DNA of 5,700 nt, from positions 1 to 5,700 of the forward strand of contig DATIHO010000050.1 in assembly GCA_035480615.1 (NCBI GenBank), given 5' to 3'. Of this stretch, positions 1 through 5,700 are shown one piece after another. Position numbers and translations under genes: made by a program. The notes beneath the pieces were generated by a model. It was not told where the DNA came from, made no database searches, and saw only the letters and a list, made by a program, of their open reading frames with translations. Source of the stretch: CAIPFQ01 sp035480615 (GTDB taxonomy: Bacteria > Chlamydiota > Chlamydiia > Chlamydiales > SM23-39). Numbering within the stretch: position 1 is the first letter of the stretch; the number at the start of each line of letters is the position of its first letter.

Positions 1-588
1 GGCGTCGATGCCCAGTTTCTTGGCCGCTTCCACGTTTTCTTCTTTGTCGTCGATGAAAACAATCTCATCCGCAGGTAGGGCGAGCTTCTCTAGGAGAAGC
101 TGATAGGCCTTTGGATCGGGCTTTTCCAATCCCATCTCGCAAGAGAGCAGACAAGGATCAAAGGGTTCATAAAATCCAAAATCTCGAATGAGTTTTGTGT
201 ACTTATCGTTGATGTTGGAGAGGAGCCCGACAGGGATCTGTTGACTCTTCAATTCAGAGACAATCGCCAACATCTCTTCATCTACCCCAACGCTTTTTTT
301 GAGAATTGCCTGATAGGATGCAGGCCACTCATCTCCAAGGGCAACTCCCCTCTTGTCCGCAAACTGGAGCCAAAACTCCACATCGGATTTGCCCGCCTTC
401 ACAGCTTTCCGTTTCTCAGCATTGGCCGCTTCAAAATCTGCTTCAGAAAAGTGAAATGTCTCGCACATGAAATCGACAACCGTCGAACGATTTTCGAAAG
501 CCAAAACATTGCCCCAATCAAACACAACCGCTTGCGGCGCCGCACAAAGAGCCCCCGCAATAAACACTAAACACAGGAATATCCTCAT
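1..588 (-). CDS. HAD-superfamily hydrolase with signal peptide (3' end beyond left edge)
   Basis: The first 196 residues are present; the last few lie outside the window. Residues 1-17 (MRIFLCLVFIAGALCAA) look like a cleavable Sec signal, so the enzyme probably acts in the periplasm. All four HAD motifs follow: motif I at 21-29 (VVFDWGNVL, nucleophile Asp24), motif II at 121-125 (GLLSN, Ser124), motif III Lys156 in EKPDPKAY, and motif IV at 177-181 (VFIDD). The residue two after the nucleophile is Gly26, not the usual acid/base Asp. This resembles the FDLGNV form of YihX-like and epoxide-hydrolase N-domain-like HADs. Residues about 30-100 form a helical cap of the small subclass I type. Family members are typically phosphatases of small phosphorylated metabolites; the substrate cannot be read here. 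The ATG at 588 follows a purine-rich AAGGGAAG on the minus strand and is the start that includes the signal peptide. It is divergent from the HECT gene. Confidence 0.9.
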   Translation of the reverse strand, partial: MRIFLCLVFIAGALCAAPQAVVFDWGNVLAFENRSTVVDFMCETFHFSEADFEAANAEKRKAVKAGKSDVEFWLQFADKRGVALGDEWPASYQAILKKSVGVDEEMLAIVSELKSQQIPVGLLSNINDKYTKLIRDFGFYEPFDPCLLSCEMGLEKPDPKAYQLLLEKLALPADEIVFIDDKEENVEAAKKLGIDA

Positions 589-617
589 AACAACTTCCCT
601 TTCAAAACAGTGTACTG

Positions 618-646
618 ATTGTAAACGTCCAAACTCTTTGCCTCAA
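618..646 (-). promoter_or_regulatory. Predicted sigma70-type promoter of the HAD hydrolase gene
   Basis: Read on the minus strand, TTGAGG (641-646) is a -35 box matching TTGACA at four of six bases. A 17-base spacer leads to TACAAT (618-623), which matches TATAAT at five of six. Transcription would start near 611, giving a leader of about 23 bases that contains the AAGGGAAG ribosome-binding stretch before the ATG at 588. The spacing is ideal, but the site is predicted by eye only. Confidence 0.55.
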
Positions 647-766
647 GGAAATTGTAGGCAATTGAGGATCGATATGAGCGTAACTAACTTAAATTAAAAG
701 ACATACAAAAATACATTCACGGCTGATTATCAAAGACTTACGAACTAACAATATGGCATAAAAAGG

Positions 767-795
767 TGGAATTATATTAAAAATTTTAGTATAAT
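767..795 (+). promoter_or_regulatory. Predicted promoter of the HECT-domain gene
   Basis: A consensus -10 box TATAAT lies at 790-795. Seventeen bases upstream, TGGAAT (767-772) matches the -35 consensus at only three of six, so the promoter is strong at -10 and weak at -35 and may need an activator. Transcription from about 802 would leave a leader of some 30 bases. The surrounding 690-830 is visibly richer in A and T than the coding sequence. Confidence 0.5.
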
Positions 796-803
796 TATAC
801 TAA
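786..803. promoter_or_regulatory. Perfect 18-bp palindrome over the -10 box, possible operator
   Basis: TTAGTATAATTATACTAA is identical to its own reverse complement and covers the whole -10 box of the HECT gene. A dimeric repressor bound here would block polymerase. Because of the symmetry, a TATAAT also appears on the minus strand (794-799), but the matching -35 there is poor. The sequence is AT-only except for one G/C pair per arm, so part of the symmetry may simply reflect base composition. Confidence 0.4.
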
Positions 804-820
804 CGGTTTTAATCAAATAT

Positions 821-826
821 AAAAGG
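821..826 (+). promoter_or_regulatory. Ribosome-binding site of the HECT-domain gene
   Basis: AAAAGG ends five bases before the ATG at 832. It is a modest, A-rich Shine-Dalgarno stretch at usable spacing and supports 832 as the start. Confidence 0.5.
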
Positions 827-831
827 CATTT

Positions 832-3800
832 ATGAGCGCACTTTTTGATGCAATAAGGTTTATCGGCTGCCCCCAAGAGATCAAGAATCTGTTCACTGAC
901 GGAATGAGCAGTAAGGACAAAGCCGGAATTAAATCTGCCCTCGAGGGGATTGATTCCTCAATCAGAAATACGGTGGCCGCCCGAACTCTCGAGGTACGGC
1001 CCTACTATATAAGTGACTATATAAGTGGTCATATTGGCATAGAAAAGCTAATCCATGCGGTGGCTATGGCCACAATGAAATTTTCCGAAGATGAATGGAC
1101 AGAACTCAAAAACAGTGTCAATCAGATTACTTACGGGCTGAATAAGGGTGAGGATTTTGCAGTGGTATTGGCGGCTGTAGCTACACTTCCTAAAGACAAA
1201 CGGAATTTTTGTTACAAAGCCTCTGGGCTCATTTCACAGACGATGAGCGCTGCAGATAGGGTGTCGATAGTAAATGCTCTTGCAACCATTGATCCTAGAG
1301 ATACAGAGAATCGATTCTTTAATATCTTTTCTGAAACCGCCAGCTTGAGTAAGGGACTGAAGAGTGGCGCGGATATAGCGGAAATGATGAAAACTTTAGC
1401 TGGAATTTCTCAAGACAGAAGTTCCATTTTTGATCGAGCCAAGCAGAGCATAAAAGAGGACATGACTATTGAGGAAAGAGTAGAGAAGCTGAATGAGGCT
1501 GAAACAGCTCATTGGTACAGCCCCCTTTGTGATAACCGCCTTCATGATAAAAAAATGAGTCCAGGAGAAAAAGTGCAACTGAAGAGAGCTATTGAAGCAC
1601 TTCCTGACAAAAAGATCGATCGGGCCGCCCAGCACTTGGTTACACAAAGCATGGGCGTTGAAGATAGATTTTTGATACTCCATGCTGTCGCAGCACTGAG
1701 TGTCCTCGTTCCCTCATCCGAACAATTGGGAGAGATTGTAGCAAGATGTGCAGTGATGTCGGATTCCATGAATGCTCAGGATAGAGTACAGATGCTAAAT
1801 GCTGTTGCTGCCCTCCCTCTTGCAGAACAGAAAGACATTGTTACCAATACCGGATACTTTCTGGTCACGAATACTATGAATGTTAAGGATAGAGAACGTC
1901 TCCTCAACGCCGTTGCCATTCTGCCCGCCGGAGAGCGGGGAGCTATTATTACAAGTTCCAGATGGCAACTGTTCCCTAGTACTATGAGTGCTCAAGATAA
2001 AGTAGTGATCCTAGAAGCCGTCGCCGCACTGCCCGCTGGGGAATGGAGAACAATTGTTACTAACGCCCGTGACCTGATTACCAGCTCTATGAATGCTCAA
2101 GATAAAGCGCAGATCCTGAATGCCGTTGCCGCACTGCCATCTGCAGAGCGGGAAACCATTATAAACCACTCCCGCAATCTGATTACCGATCCTATGAGTG
2201 TGCAAGATAGAGTGCAGATCTTAAATGCTGTCGCTCCACTGTCCCCTGCGGAACGGGAAGCTATTATAACCTCCTCCTATAGACTAATGACTGCTCCTAT
2301 GAGTGGGGGTGAGAGAGTGAGGATCTTGAGTGCTGTCGCTCCACTTCCCTCCGCAGAACGGGAAGCTATTGTAAATCTCTCCCTGACACAATACCATGAG
2401 GGAATAACTATTGATGAGAGATTGCGCATACTAGCTGCTGTCGCAGCAGTTCCCTCTCAATTCAGAATCTTGATCTATGTAACAAACCCTGCAGCACTGA
2501 GTGTCGATGCGCGAGTAGAACTCTTGCATACTCTAGCTACGCATTTGGAAGCACAATCTGCCCCTGATACCAGACAAGTCCTGCATGCTGTTGCAGCTCT
2601 GCGTCCTCAAGAACAGGAACAGATCTCTACGATATGCCAGAGATTGTTCAATCAGGGAATGAATGTGGGCGCGCGATTGCGTGTATTGGCTGCTGTTGCT
2701 GCTCTTTCGGAGGATGCAAGGTATCATATACAGATAAACTCCGAGGCTTTGACTGTTGATGAACTAGTAGAGTACTTGCATACCCTGCCATGGAGGGTGG
2801 AGCAAATAGAGGTCCTTCATGCACCTCAGGAAATCCTCGTCAACATCGATCAGTTAGGTGAAAACCCGAAAGAAGTCCTTGAGAACCTGATCGATCAATT
2901 CGATATCCAACATGCGTTTCCAAAAGTGAGATTCCAGACCGCGGCAGGTATAGACAATATAGGGCCGGACGCAGGAATAGATGGAGGTGGCGTATCTCGA
3001 ACCTTAGTGACAGAACTCATGAAAGCTCTCTGCCACCCCGAACCTCCCAATGAGCGAAAATTGCCGATGTTGGAAACAGAGAAGGGTTTGATCCCCAGAA
3101 TGGAAGATCCACTTCAACTTAAATCCTACCGATCCATTGGGATGATTTTCGCCACCGCATTGCGTCCAGACCGCTTAACACTTACAGGAAGTCACTTCCA
3201 CCCTGTTCTCTTTCAGATGATCCACACCCTCACTCGAGAAGAGGTCGATCGGATTCCTCTCATTGGCGATATCCCACAAGACATTCAGAACAAATTATTG
3301 AAGCTCTACATGCAATCTGAATTACGCCAGGTTTTCGGCGACGCAAATATGCCCAAGGAGGATCTCGAAACGGCGATTCATGACTTTTTAAATAGCGGCA
3401 CAATCAACAACTGGATGCGCGATGTGAGTTCAATTGAATCCAAAGAGGGATTTTTATCTGACTATCAACTCAATCAGATCCTTTTGGCAACCTGCGTCAT
3501 TGCAAAATCCATGCAGCAGTGCATTGAAACACCAGACCAATGGGAGTTGGTCAAAGCACCTACTGCAGAGCAGTTACAAAAGAAAGTGCAAGGCGCCCTC
3601 ACCAAAGAGCTAGTCCGATCTTTGTTGAAGTTTAGTAGATTGAATGAACCTGGAGAGGCGTTTGTTACGGAATGGATTGACGAAGCCACACCCGAACAAC
3701 TTGAAAATTTCGTCTTTTGCATCTCTGGCTCAACGACTTTAACTGCGGATCGAAAGCTATCGATCAGCTTCCGAGATGCAAGCTCGAGACTGCCGTCCTT

Positions 3801-3918
3801 TCACACATGTCACTACACGATGGATTTGCCTAGATACGAAAGCAGGGAAATATTTAAAGAAAAACTAGAACTATCCATCAAAACCATCCTAGATGGAAAC
3901 CTCATCGGAACGGCTTAA
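832..3918 (+). CDS. HECT-type E3 ubiquitin ligase with N-terminal helical repeats, probable host-targeted effector
   Basis: A 1028-residue protein with no signal peptide or membrane segment. Residues about 24-690 are degenerate two-helix repeats of 31-36 residues, best preserved at 313-524, each reading roughly M(S/N)xQDRVQILNAVAALP followed by xxERxxIIxxSRxLI. They should stack into a solenoid for substrate binding. From residue 696 to the end lies a HECT domain: FPKVRF at 696-701, the N-lobe signature GIDGGGVSR at 715-723 (HECT consensus GxDAGGxxRE), SYRSIGMIFATAL at 765-777, then the C-lobe with FVFCISGS at 960-967 (consensus FVTGS), LPSFHTC at 987-993 and DLPRYES at 998-1004. Cys993 is the expected thioester cysteine, 35 residues from the end, as in eukaryotic HECT enzymes, which accept ubiquitin from an E2 and pass it to a substrate lysine. 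The sequence between the lobes (about 795-935) is hard to match to the usual HECT pattern. Bacteria have no ubiquitin, so export to a host (type III secretion if chlamydial) and origin by transfer from a eukaryote are inferences. Confidence 0.88.
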   Translation: MSALFDAIRFIGCPQEIKNLFTDGMSSKDKAGIKSALEGIDSSIRNTVAARTLEVRPYYISDYISGHIGIEKLIHAVAMATMKFSEDEWTELKNSVNQITYGLNKGEDFAVVLAAVATLPKDKRNFCYKASGLISQTMSAADRVSIVNALATIDPRDTENRFFNIFSETASLSKGLKSGADIAEMMKTLAGISQDRSSIFDRAKQSIKEDMTIEERVEKLNEAETAHWYSPLCDNRLHDKKMSPGEKVQLKRAIEALPDKKIDRAAQHLVTQSMGVEDRFLILHAVAALSVLVPSSEQLGEIVARCAVMSDSMNAQDRVQMLNAVAALPLAEQKDIVTNTGYFLVTNTMNVKDRERLLNAVAILPAGERGAIITSSRWQLFPSTMSAQDKVVILEAVAALPAGEWRTIVTNARDLITSSMNAQDKAQILNAVAALPSAERETIINHSRNLITDPMSVQDRVQILNAVAPLSPAEREAIITSSYRLMTAPMSGGERVRILSAVAPLPSAEREAIVNLSLTQYHEGITIDERLRILAAVAAVPSQFRILIYVTNPAALSVDARVELLHTLATHLEAQSAPDTRQVLHAVAALRPQEQEQISTICQRLFNQGMNVGARLRVLAAVAALSEDARYHIQINSEALTVDELVEYLHTLPWRVEQIEVLHAPQEILVNIDQLGENPKEVLENLIDQFDIQHAFPKVRFQTAAGIDNIGPDAGIDGGGVSRTLVTELMKALCHPEPPNERKLPMLETEKGLIPRMEDPLQLKSYRSIGMIFATALRPDRLTLTGSHFHPVLFQMIHTLTREEVDRIPLIGDIPQDIQNKLLKLYMQSELRQVFGDANMPKEDLETAIHDFLNSGTINNWMRDVSSIESKEGFLSDYQLNQILLATCVIAKSMQQCIETPDQWELVKAPTAEQLQKKVQGALTKELVRSLLKFSRLNEPGEAFVTEWIDEATPEQLENFVFCISGSTTLTADRKLSISFRDASSRLPSFHTCHYTMDLPRYESREIFKEKLELSIKTILDGNLIGTA
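1004..1027 (+). repeat. Perfect 12-bp tandem duplication inside the HECT gene
   Basis: ACTATATAAGTG occurs twice back to back (1004-1015 and 1016-1027) with no mismatch. Being 12 bases long it keeps the frame and gives the peptide YISDYISG at residues 59-66. Complete identity at the DNA level, unlike the larger repeats of this gene, suggests a recent slippage event. Confidence 0.75.
1768..2403 (+). repeat. Core of the coding repeat array: six units of 105-108 bp
   Basis: Units start at 1768, 1876, 1984, 2089, 2194 and 2299 (residues 313, 349, 385, 420, 455 and 490). The first two are 36 residues and the other four are 35. Each starts with Met, has an acidic-basic pair at positions 5-6, the hydrophobic run ILNAVAxLP at 9-17, and Ala-Glu-Arg or similar near 19-21. 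Recognisable but weaker units continue on both sides, for example at residues 143, 240, 272, 525, 556 and about 610. The units differ at many silent codon positions (for example AATGCTGTTGCT against AATGCCGTTGCC), so the array is not a fresh DNA expansion; the protein pattern has been kept while the DNA drifted. Confidence 0.85.
2917..3918 (+). other. HECT catalytic domain (residues 696-1028)
   Basis: About 333 residues, close to the usual 350. The N-lobe begins at FPKVRF and holds the GIDGGGVSR loop (715-723) and the SYRSIGMIFATAL helix (765-777). The C-lobe, from about 940, starts with a Trp948-containing helix and the FVFCISGS strand (960-967), then carries LPSFHTC with Cys993 (codon 3808-3810) and the terminal helix EIFKEKLELSIKTI. 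Departures from the eukaryotic pattern are Gly for Ala in the DAGG loop, His-Tyr in place of Phe-Asn after the catalytic Cys, and a tail without an obvious Phe four residues from the end. Confidence 0.87.
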
Positions 3919-3999
3919 GAAACAGTTCACTTTTTAATCTTGAACGAGCAGCTCGACACAATCCAGTCCTTCAGGACCTAAGTCAAGCGAGCTATCTGT

Positions 4000-4022
4000 C
4001 AACTTGCCGCAAGTTGCTTTTT
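4000..4022 (+). terminator. Intrinsic terminator after the HECT gene
   Basis: CAACTTG and CAAGTTG form a perfect 7-bp stem around the 3-base loop CCG, followed by C and five T residues (4018-4022). It lies 82 bases past the stop codon at 3918. The reverse strand has no T run, so it works for plus-strand transcription only and separates the HECT gene from the HD gene. Confidence 0.7.
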
Positions 4023-4075
4023 CACTCTCTGAAAAAACGGTATGTGGAAAATGGGGCCGTCATTAGAATAGCGGC

Positions 4076-5107
4076 ATGTTTCTTCGATTGATGTTTTGCT
4101 TTGCGGTTTCTCTCTTGACAGCAGAAACCATCGAGACTTTCTATGGCCCTTTGGAAGTGGAGGAGCCCGTATTGCTGGAACTGATTCGGTCTCCCGCGAT
4201 GCAGCGGCTAAAAGGGATTCACCAGTATGGCGTGGCCTATTATACGACCCATCGAGAGGAATTCTATCGCTACGACCATTCGATAGGGGTTTTTGCGGTG
4301 TTAAGGACGCATGGGGCTGGGCTGAAGGAGCAGATCGCGGGACTGCTTCACGATGTGTCCCACACGGTGTTCTCCCATGTGGGCGATTGGATTTTCGGGA
4401 AGGAATACCAAGAGAACGATTATCAAAATAGTACCCACCGAAATTATTTGATCTCTTCAGGAGTGGACGAGATTCTATTGAAGTATGGAATCGGGATCGA
4501 TGAGGTGTCGCCAAAAAATCGGGAATTTATGCGGCTAGAGCAACCACTGCCCAATTTATGTGCCGATCGGATCGATTACAATTTGCAAGGGGCTTTTTAT
4601 CAGGGATTTCTAAGCAGGGAAGAGGCTCGGGAATTGTTTGACGATTTGCAGTTTGTGGAGGGAAGATGGGTGACGAGACGAGAGGATTTAGCAAAAAAGA
4701 TCTCCCAGTTTGCCCTTTTCATGACAGAAGATTGCTGGGGGAACGCGTTGAACTATGCCAATTCGAAATGGCTGGCCGATGCGATTCTAAGGGGCATCGA
4801 GATCGGTTTGCTTTCGTGGAAGGAGATCCACTTTGGCTTAGACCAAGAGGTATGGGACAAATTGGCAATGAGTGGAGATGAGGTGATCGAGGAGCGGATG
4901 AGGCGGCTGACGAATCCAGAAGGGTATTTCTGGATGGGAGCCGATGACTCCGATTTGCGCGTCCCGTTCCGATGCAGAGGGATCGATCCCTGGATCTGGC
5001 GAGAGGGGGACGTAGAGAGACTCTCTGCGATGGATCTAGAGTATGCGGCAGAGCTCCGCATGGTTAAAGAGAGGGCGGCCATCGGTTGGTCTATTCGGCT
5101 CCCGTGA
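4076..5107 (+). CDS. HD-domain phosphohydrolase (SAMHD1/YdhJ-like) with apparent signal peptide
   Basis: A 343-residue protein. Residues 1-16 (MFLRLMFCFAVSLLTA) resemble a short Sec signal cleaved before Glu17. The HD metal site is complete: Arg65 and His68 in YRYDHSIG, His92-Asp93 in LLHDVSHTVFSH, and Asp164 in CADRIDY. Further residues line up with SAMHD1 active-site positions: His96, His101, His121 and Tyr168. SAMHD1-type enzymes remove triphosphate from dNTPs. Here the Asp that contacts the sugar (SAMHD1 Asp319) lines up with Gly172, so the substrate may differ. The C-terminal part (about 270-343), including FRCRGIDPW at 298-306, is of the kind seen in this HD family but gives no function. 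An in-frame TAG at 4064 limits the start; the ATG at 4076 has no good Shine-Dalgarno, nor does the alternative ATG at 4091, which would remove part of the signal. It follows a terminator and is probably transcribed alone, but I find no convincing promoter. Confidence 0.88.
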   Translation: MFLRLMFCFAVSLLTAETIETFYGPLEVEEPVLLELIRSPAMQRLKGIHQYGVAYYTTHREEFYRYDHSIGVFAVLRTHGAGLKEQIAGLLHDVSHTVFSHVGDWIFGKEYQENDYQNSTHRNYLISSGVDEILLKYGIGIDEVSPKNREFMRLEQPLPNLCADRIDYNLQGAFYQGFLSREEARELFDDLQFVEGRWVTRREDLAKKISQFALFMTEDCWGNALNYANSKWLADAILRGIEIGLLSWKEIHFGLDQEVWDKLAMSGDEVIEERMRRLTNPEGYFWMGADDSDLRVPFRCRGIDPWIWREGDVERLSAMDLEYAAELRMVKERAAIGWSIRLP

Positions 5108-5236
5108 CTCTTACACTTCGCTCAGTCGCATCTTTACAACGCAAATCGATTTTGTCCCTACTGAGCAAATATCTGACTATTTCTTCTTGTCCTTTGAAGA
5201 GCAGCAAATTCACTCCCATTTAATCCGAAGATTCTT

Positions 5237-5261
5237 TATACTCCCCGCGGGAAAAACGAGG
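5237..5261 (+). promoter_or_regulatory. Candidate -10 box and ribosome-binding site before the last gene
   Basis: TATACT at 5237-5242 matches the -10 consensus at five of six bases, but no acceptable -35 lies 16-18 bases upstream. GAGG at 5258-5261 is a short Shine-Dalgarno sequence four bases before the ATG at 5266, which is tight but usable. The ribosome site is the better supported of the two. Confidence 0.35.
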
Positions 5262-5265
5262 TTTC

Positions 5266-5700
5266 ATGAATGCTACAGATAAGGTTATTTTGACTTTTGG
5301 TTGGAACGGCCCCACCAGTTGGAAAGGCGTGCAGATGGAAAAGGTGGACTTCCTATTGCCAGAACTACAAGCAAAGGTGAATGTCTCTATTCCCAAAAGA
5401 TTGTCTAGAGGTAGAGCGCTCCCCTTCAACTCTCAGAAAGGGGATCGTCAAACAACGCCCGAATTTCTACGCGTACTTGCTAACAGGCTGCAAAATCTCA
5501 CACTCCAGCTGATTATGAAAGATGGGCCACGCAAACTGAAAGAAGAATGGACATTGGCTCCTCTGCCCCCATTGGAAGCAGAGCAAATGTATCAATTGAC
5601 AGTTCACGCCTCCGACGAATTGCAATTTGCCTTGAGCCTAGATCCGGTTGAACAAAAAGACCTCATCGCTAAGGAGAAACAACAGTTCTGTGAAATCCTG
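5266..5700 (+). CDS. Unrecognised protein, N-terminal 145 residues (runs off right edge)
   Basis: The frame stays open from the ATG at 5266 to the last base, with a GAGG ribosome-binding stretch just before it. I do not recognise the protein. It has no signal peptide or membrane segment. It opens with alternating hydrophobic residues (KVILTFGWNG at 6-15) that look like beta strand, continues with a basic stretch around residues 46-56 (KRLSRGR), a probable helix (about 70-85, EFLRVLANRLQNL), a proline-rich spot (APLPPLE) and a charged, helical end with several Gln and Lys. The absence of a signal peptide and its position near a probable effector gene would fit a second cytosolic or secreted effector, but no motif supports this. 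Codon use looks like that of the HECT gene. Confidence 0.7.
   Translation, partial: MNATDKVILTFGWNGPTSWKGVQMEKVDFLLPELQAKVNVSIPKRLSRGRALPFNSQKGDRQTTPEFLRVLANRLQNLTLQLIMKDGPRKLKEEWTLAPLPPLEAEQMYQLTVHASDELQFALSLDPVEQKDLIAKEKQQFCEIL

Noticed and set aside
467..697. Plus-strand open frame overlapping the start of the HAD gene and the intergenic region
   Set aside because: It lies mostly antisense to a well-supported HAD coding sequence with all catalytic motifs, has no ribosome-binding site and gives no protein-like pattern.
1768..2403. Evenly spaced repeats read as a CRISPR-like or satellite array
   Set aside because: The period is 105-108 bases, in frame, with drift at silent positions and a conserved protein pattern; these are coding repeats.
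2917..3918. SopA/NleL-type bacterial HECT-like ligase
   Set aside because: The spacing and motifs (GIDGGGVSR, FVFCISGS, LPSFHTC, DLPRYES) follow the eukaryotic HECT pattern, and the N-terminal part is a repeat solenoid and not the pentapeptide beta-helix of SopA and NleL.
3966..3977. Small hairpin GTCC-TTCA-GGAC after the HECT gene
   Set aside because: Only a 4-bp stem and no T run follows; the hairpin at 4000-4022 is a much better terminator.
3999..4514. Minus-strand open frame of 171 codons opposite the HD gene
   Set aside because: It is a shadow of the HD gene, rich in Arg, Pro and Ser, with no motif, and it runs across the terminator hairpin.
5120..5166. Inverted repeat GCTCAGT / ACTGAGC as a terminator for the HD gene
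   Set aside because: Seven perfect pairs, but the loop is 33 bases and no T run follows directly, so it could be chance.

Overview
The window is a bacterial region of moderate GC with compact, signal-bearing promoters. It holds one long gene for a eukaryote-type HECT ubiquitin ligase, flanked by two genes for predicted exported hydrolases and by the start of an unrecognised gene. A bacterium with a HECT ligase that carries all the sequence landmarks of the eukaryotic fold almost certainly lives inside eukaryotic cells. The best guess from the gene style is an environmental chlamydia (Waddlia, Parachlamydia or Simkania type). Another amoeba-associated bacterium is possible, and no rRNA or other phylogenetic marker is present to settle it.

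Layout: 1-588 on the minus strand is a HAD-superfamily hydrolase with an N-terminal signal peptide, cut by the left edge. 589-831 is a divergent intergenic region with a good minus-strand promoter for the HAD gene (618-646) and an AT-rich plus-strand promoter whose -10 box lies inside a perfect 18-bp palindrome (786-803). 832-3918 on the plus strand encodes a 1028-residue protein: roughly 680 residues of two-helix repeats of about 35 residues, then a C-terminal HECT domain with the catalytic cysteine at residue 993. 4000-4022 is an intrinsic terminator. 4076-5107 on the plus strand is an HD-domain phosphohydrolase of the SAMHD1/YdhJ type, also with an apparent signal peptide. 5108-5265 has no gene that I can see. 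5266 to the right edge is an open reading frame of at least 145 residues that I do not recognise.

How they work together: each gene appears to have its own transcription unit (divergent promoters, a terminator after the HECT gene, gaps of about 160 bases), so this is not an operon. The HECT protein has no signal peptide and is most simply read as an effector delivered into the host, with the helical solenoid choosing substrates and the HECT domain transferring host ubiquitin. The HAD and HD proteins look like housekeeping or periplasmic phosphohydrolases; a link to the effector is not shown by the sequence.
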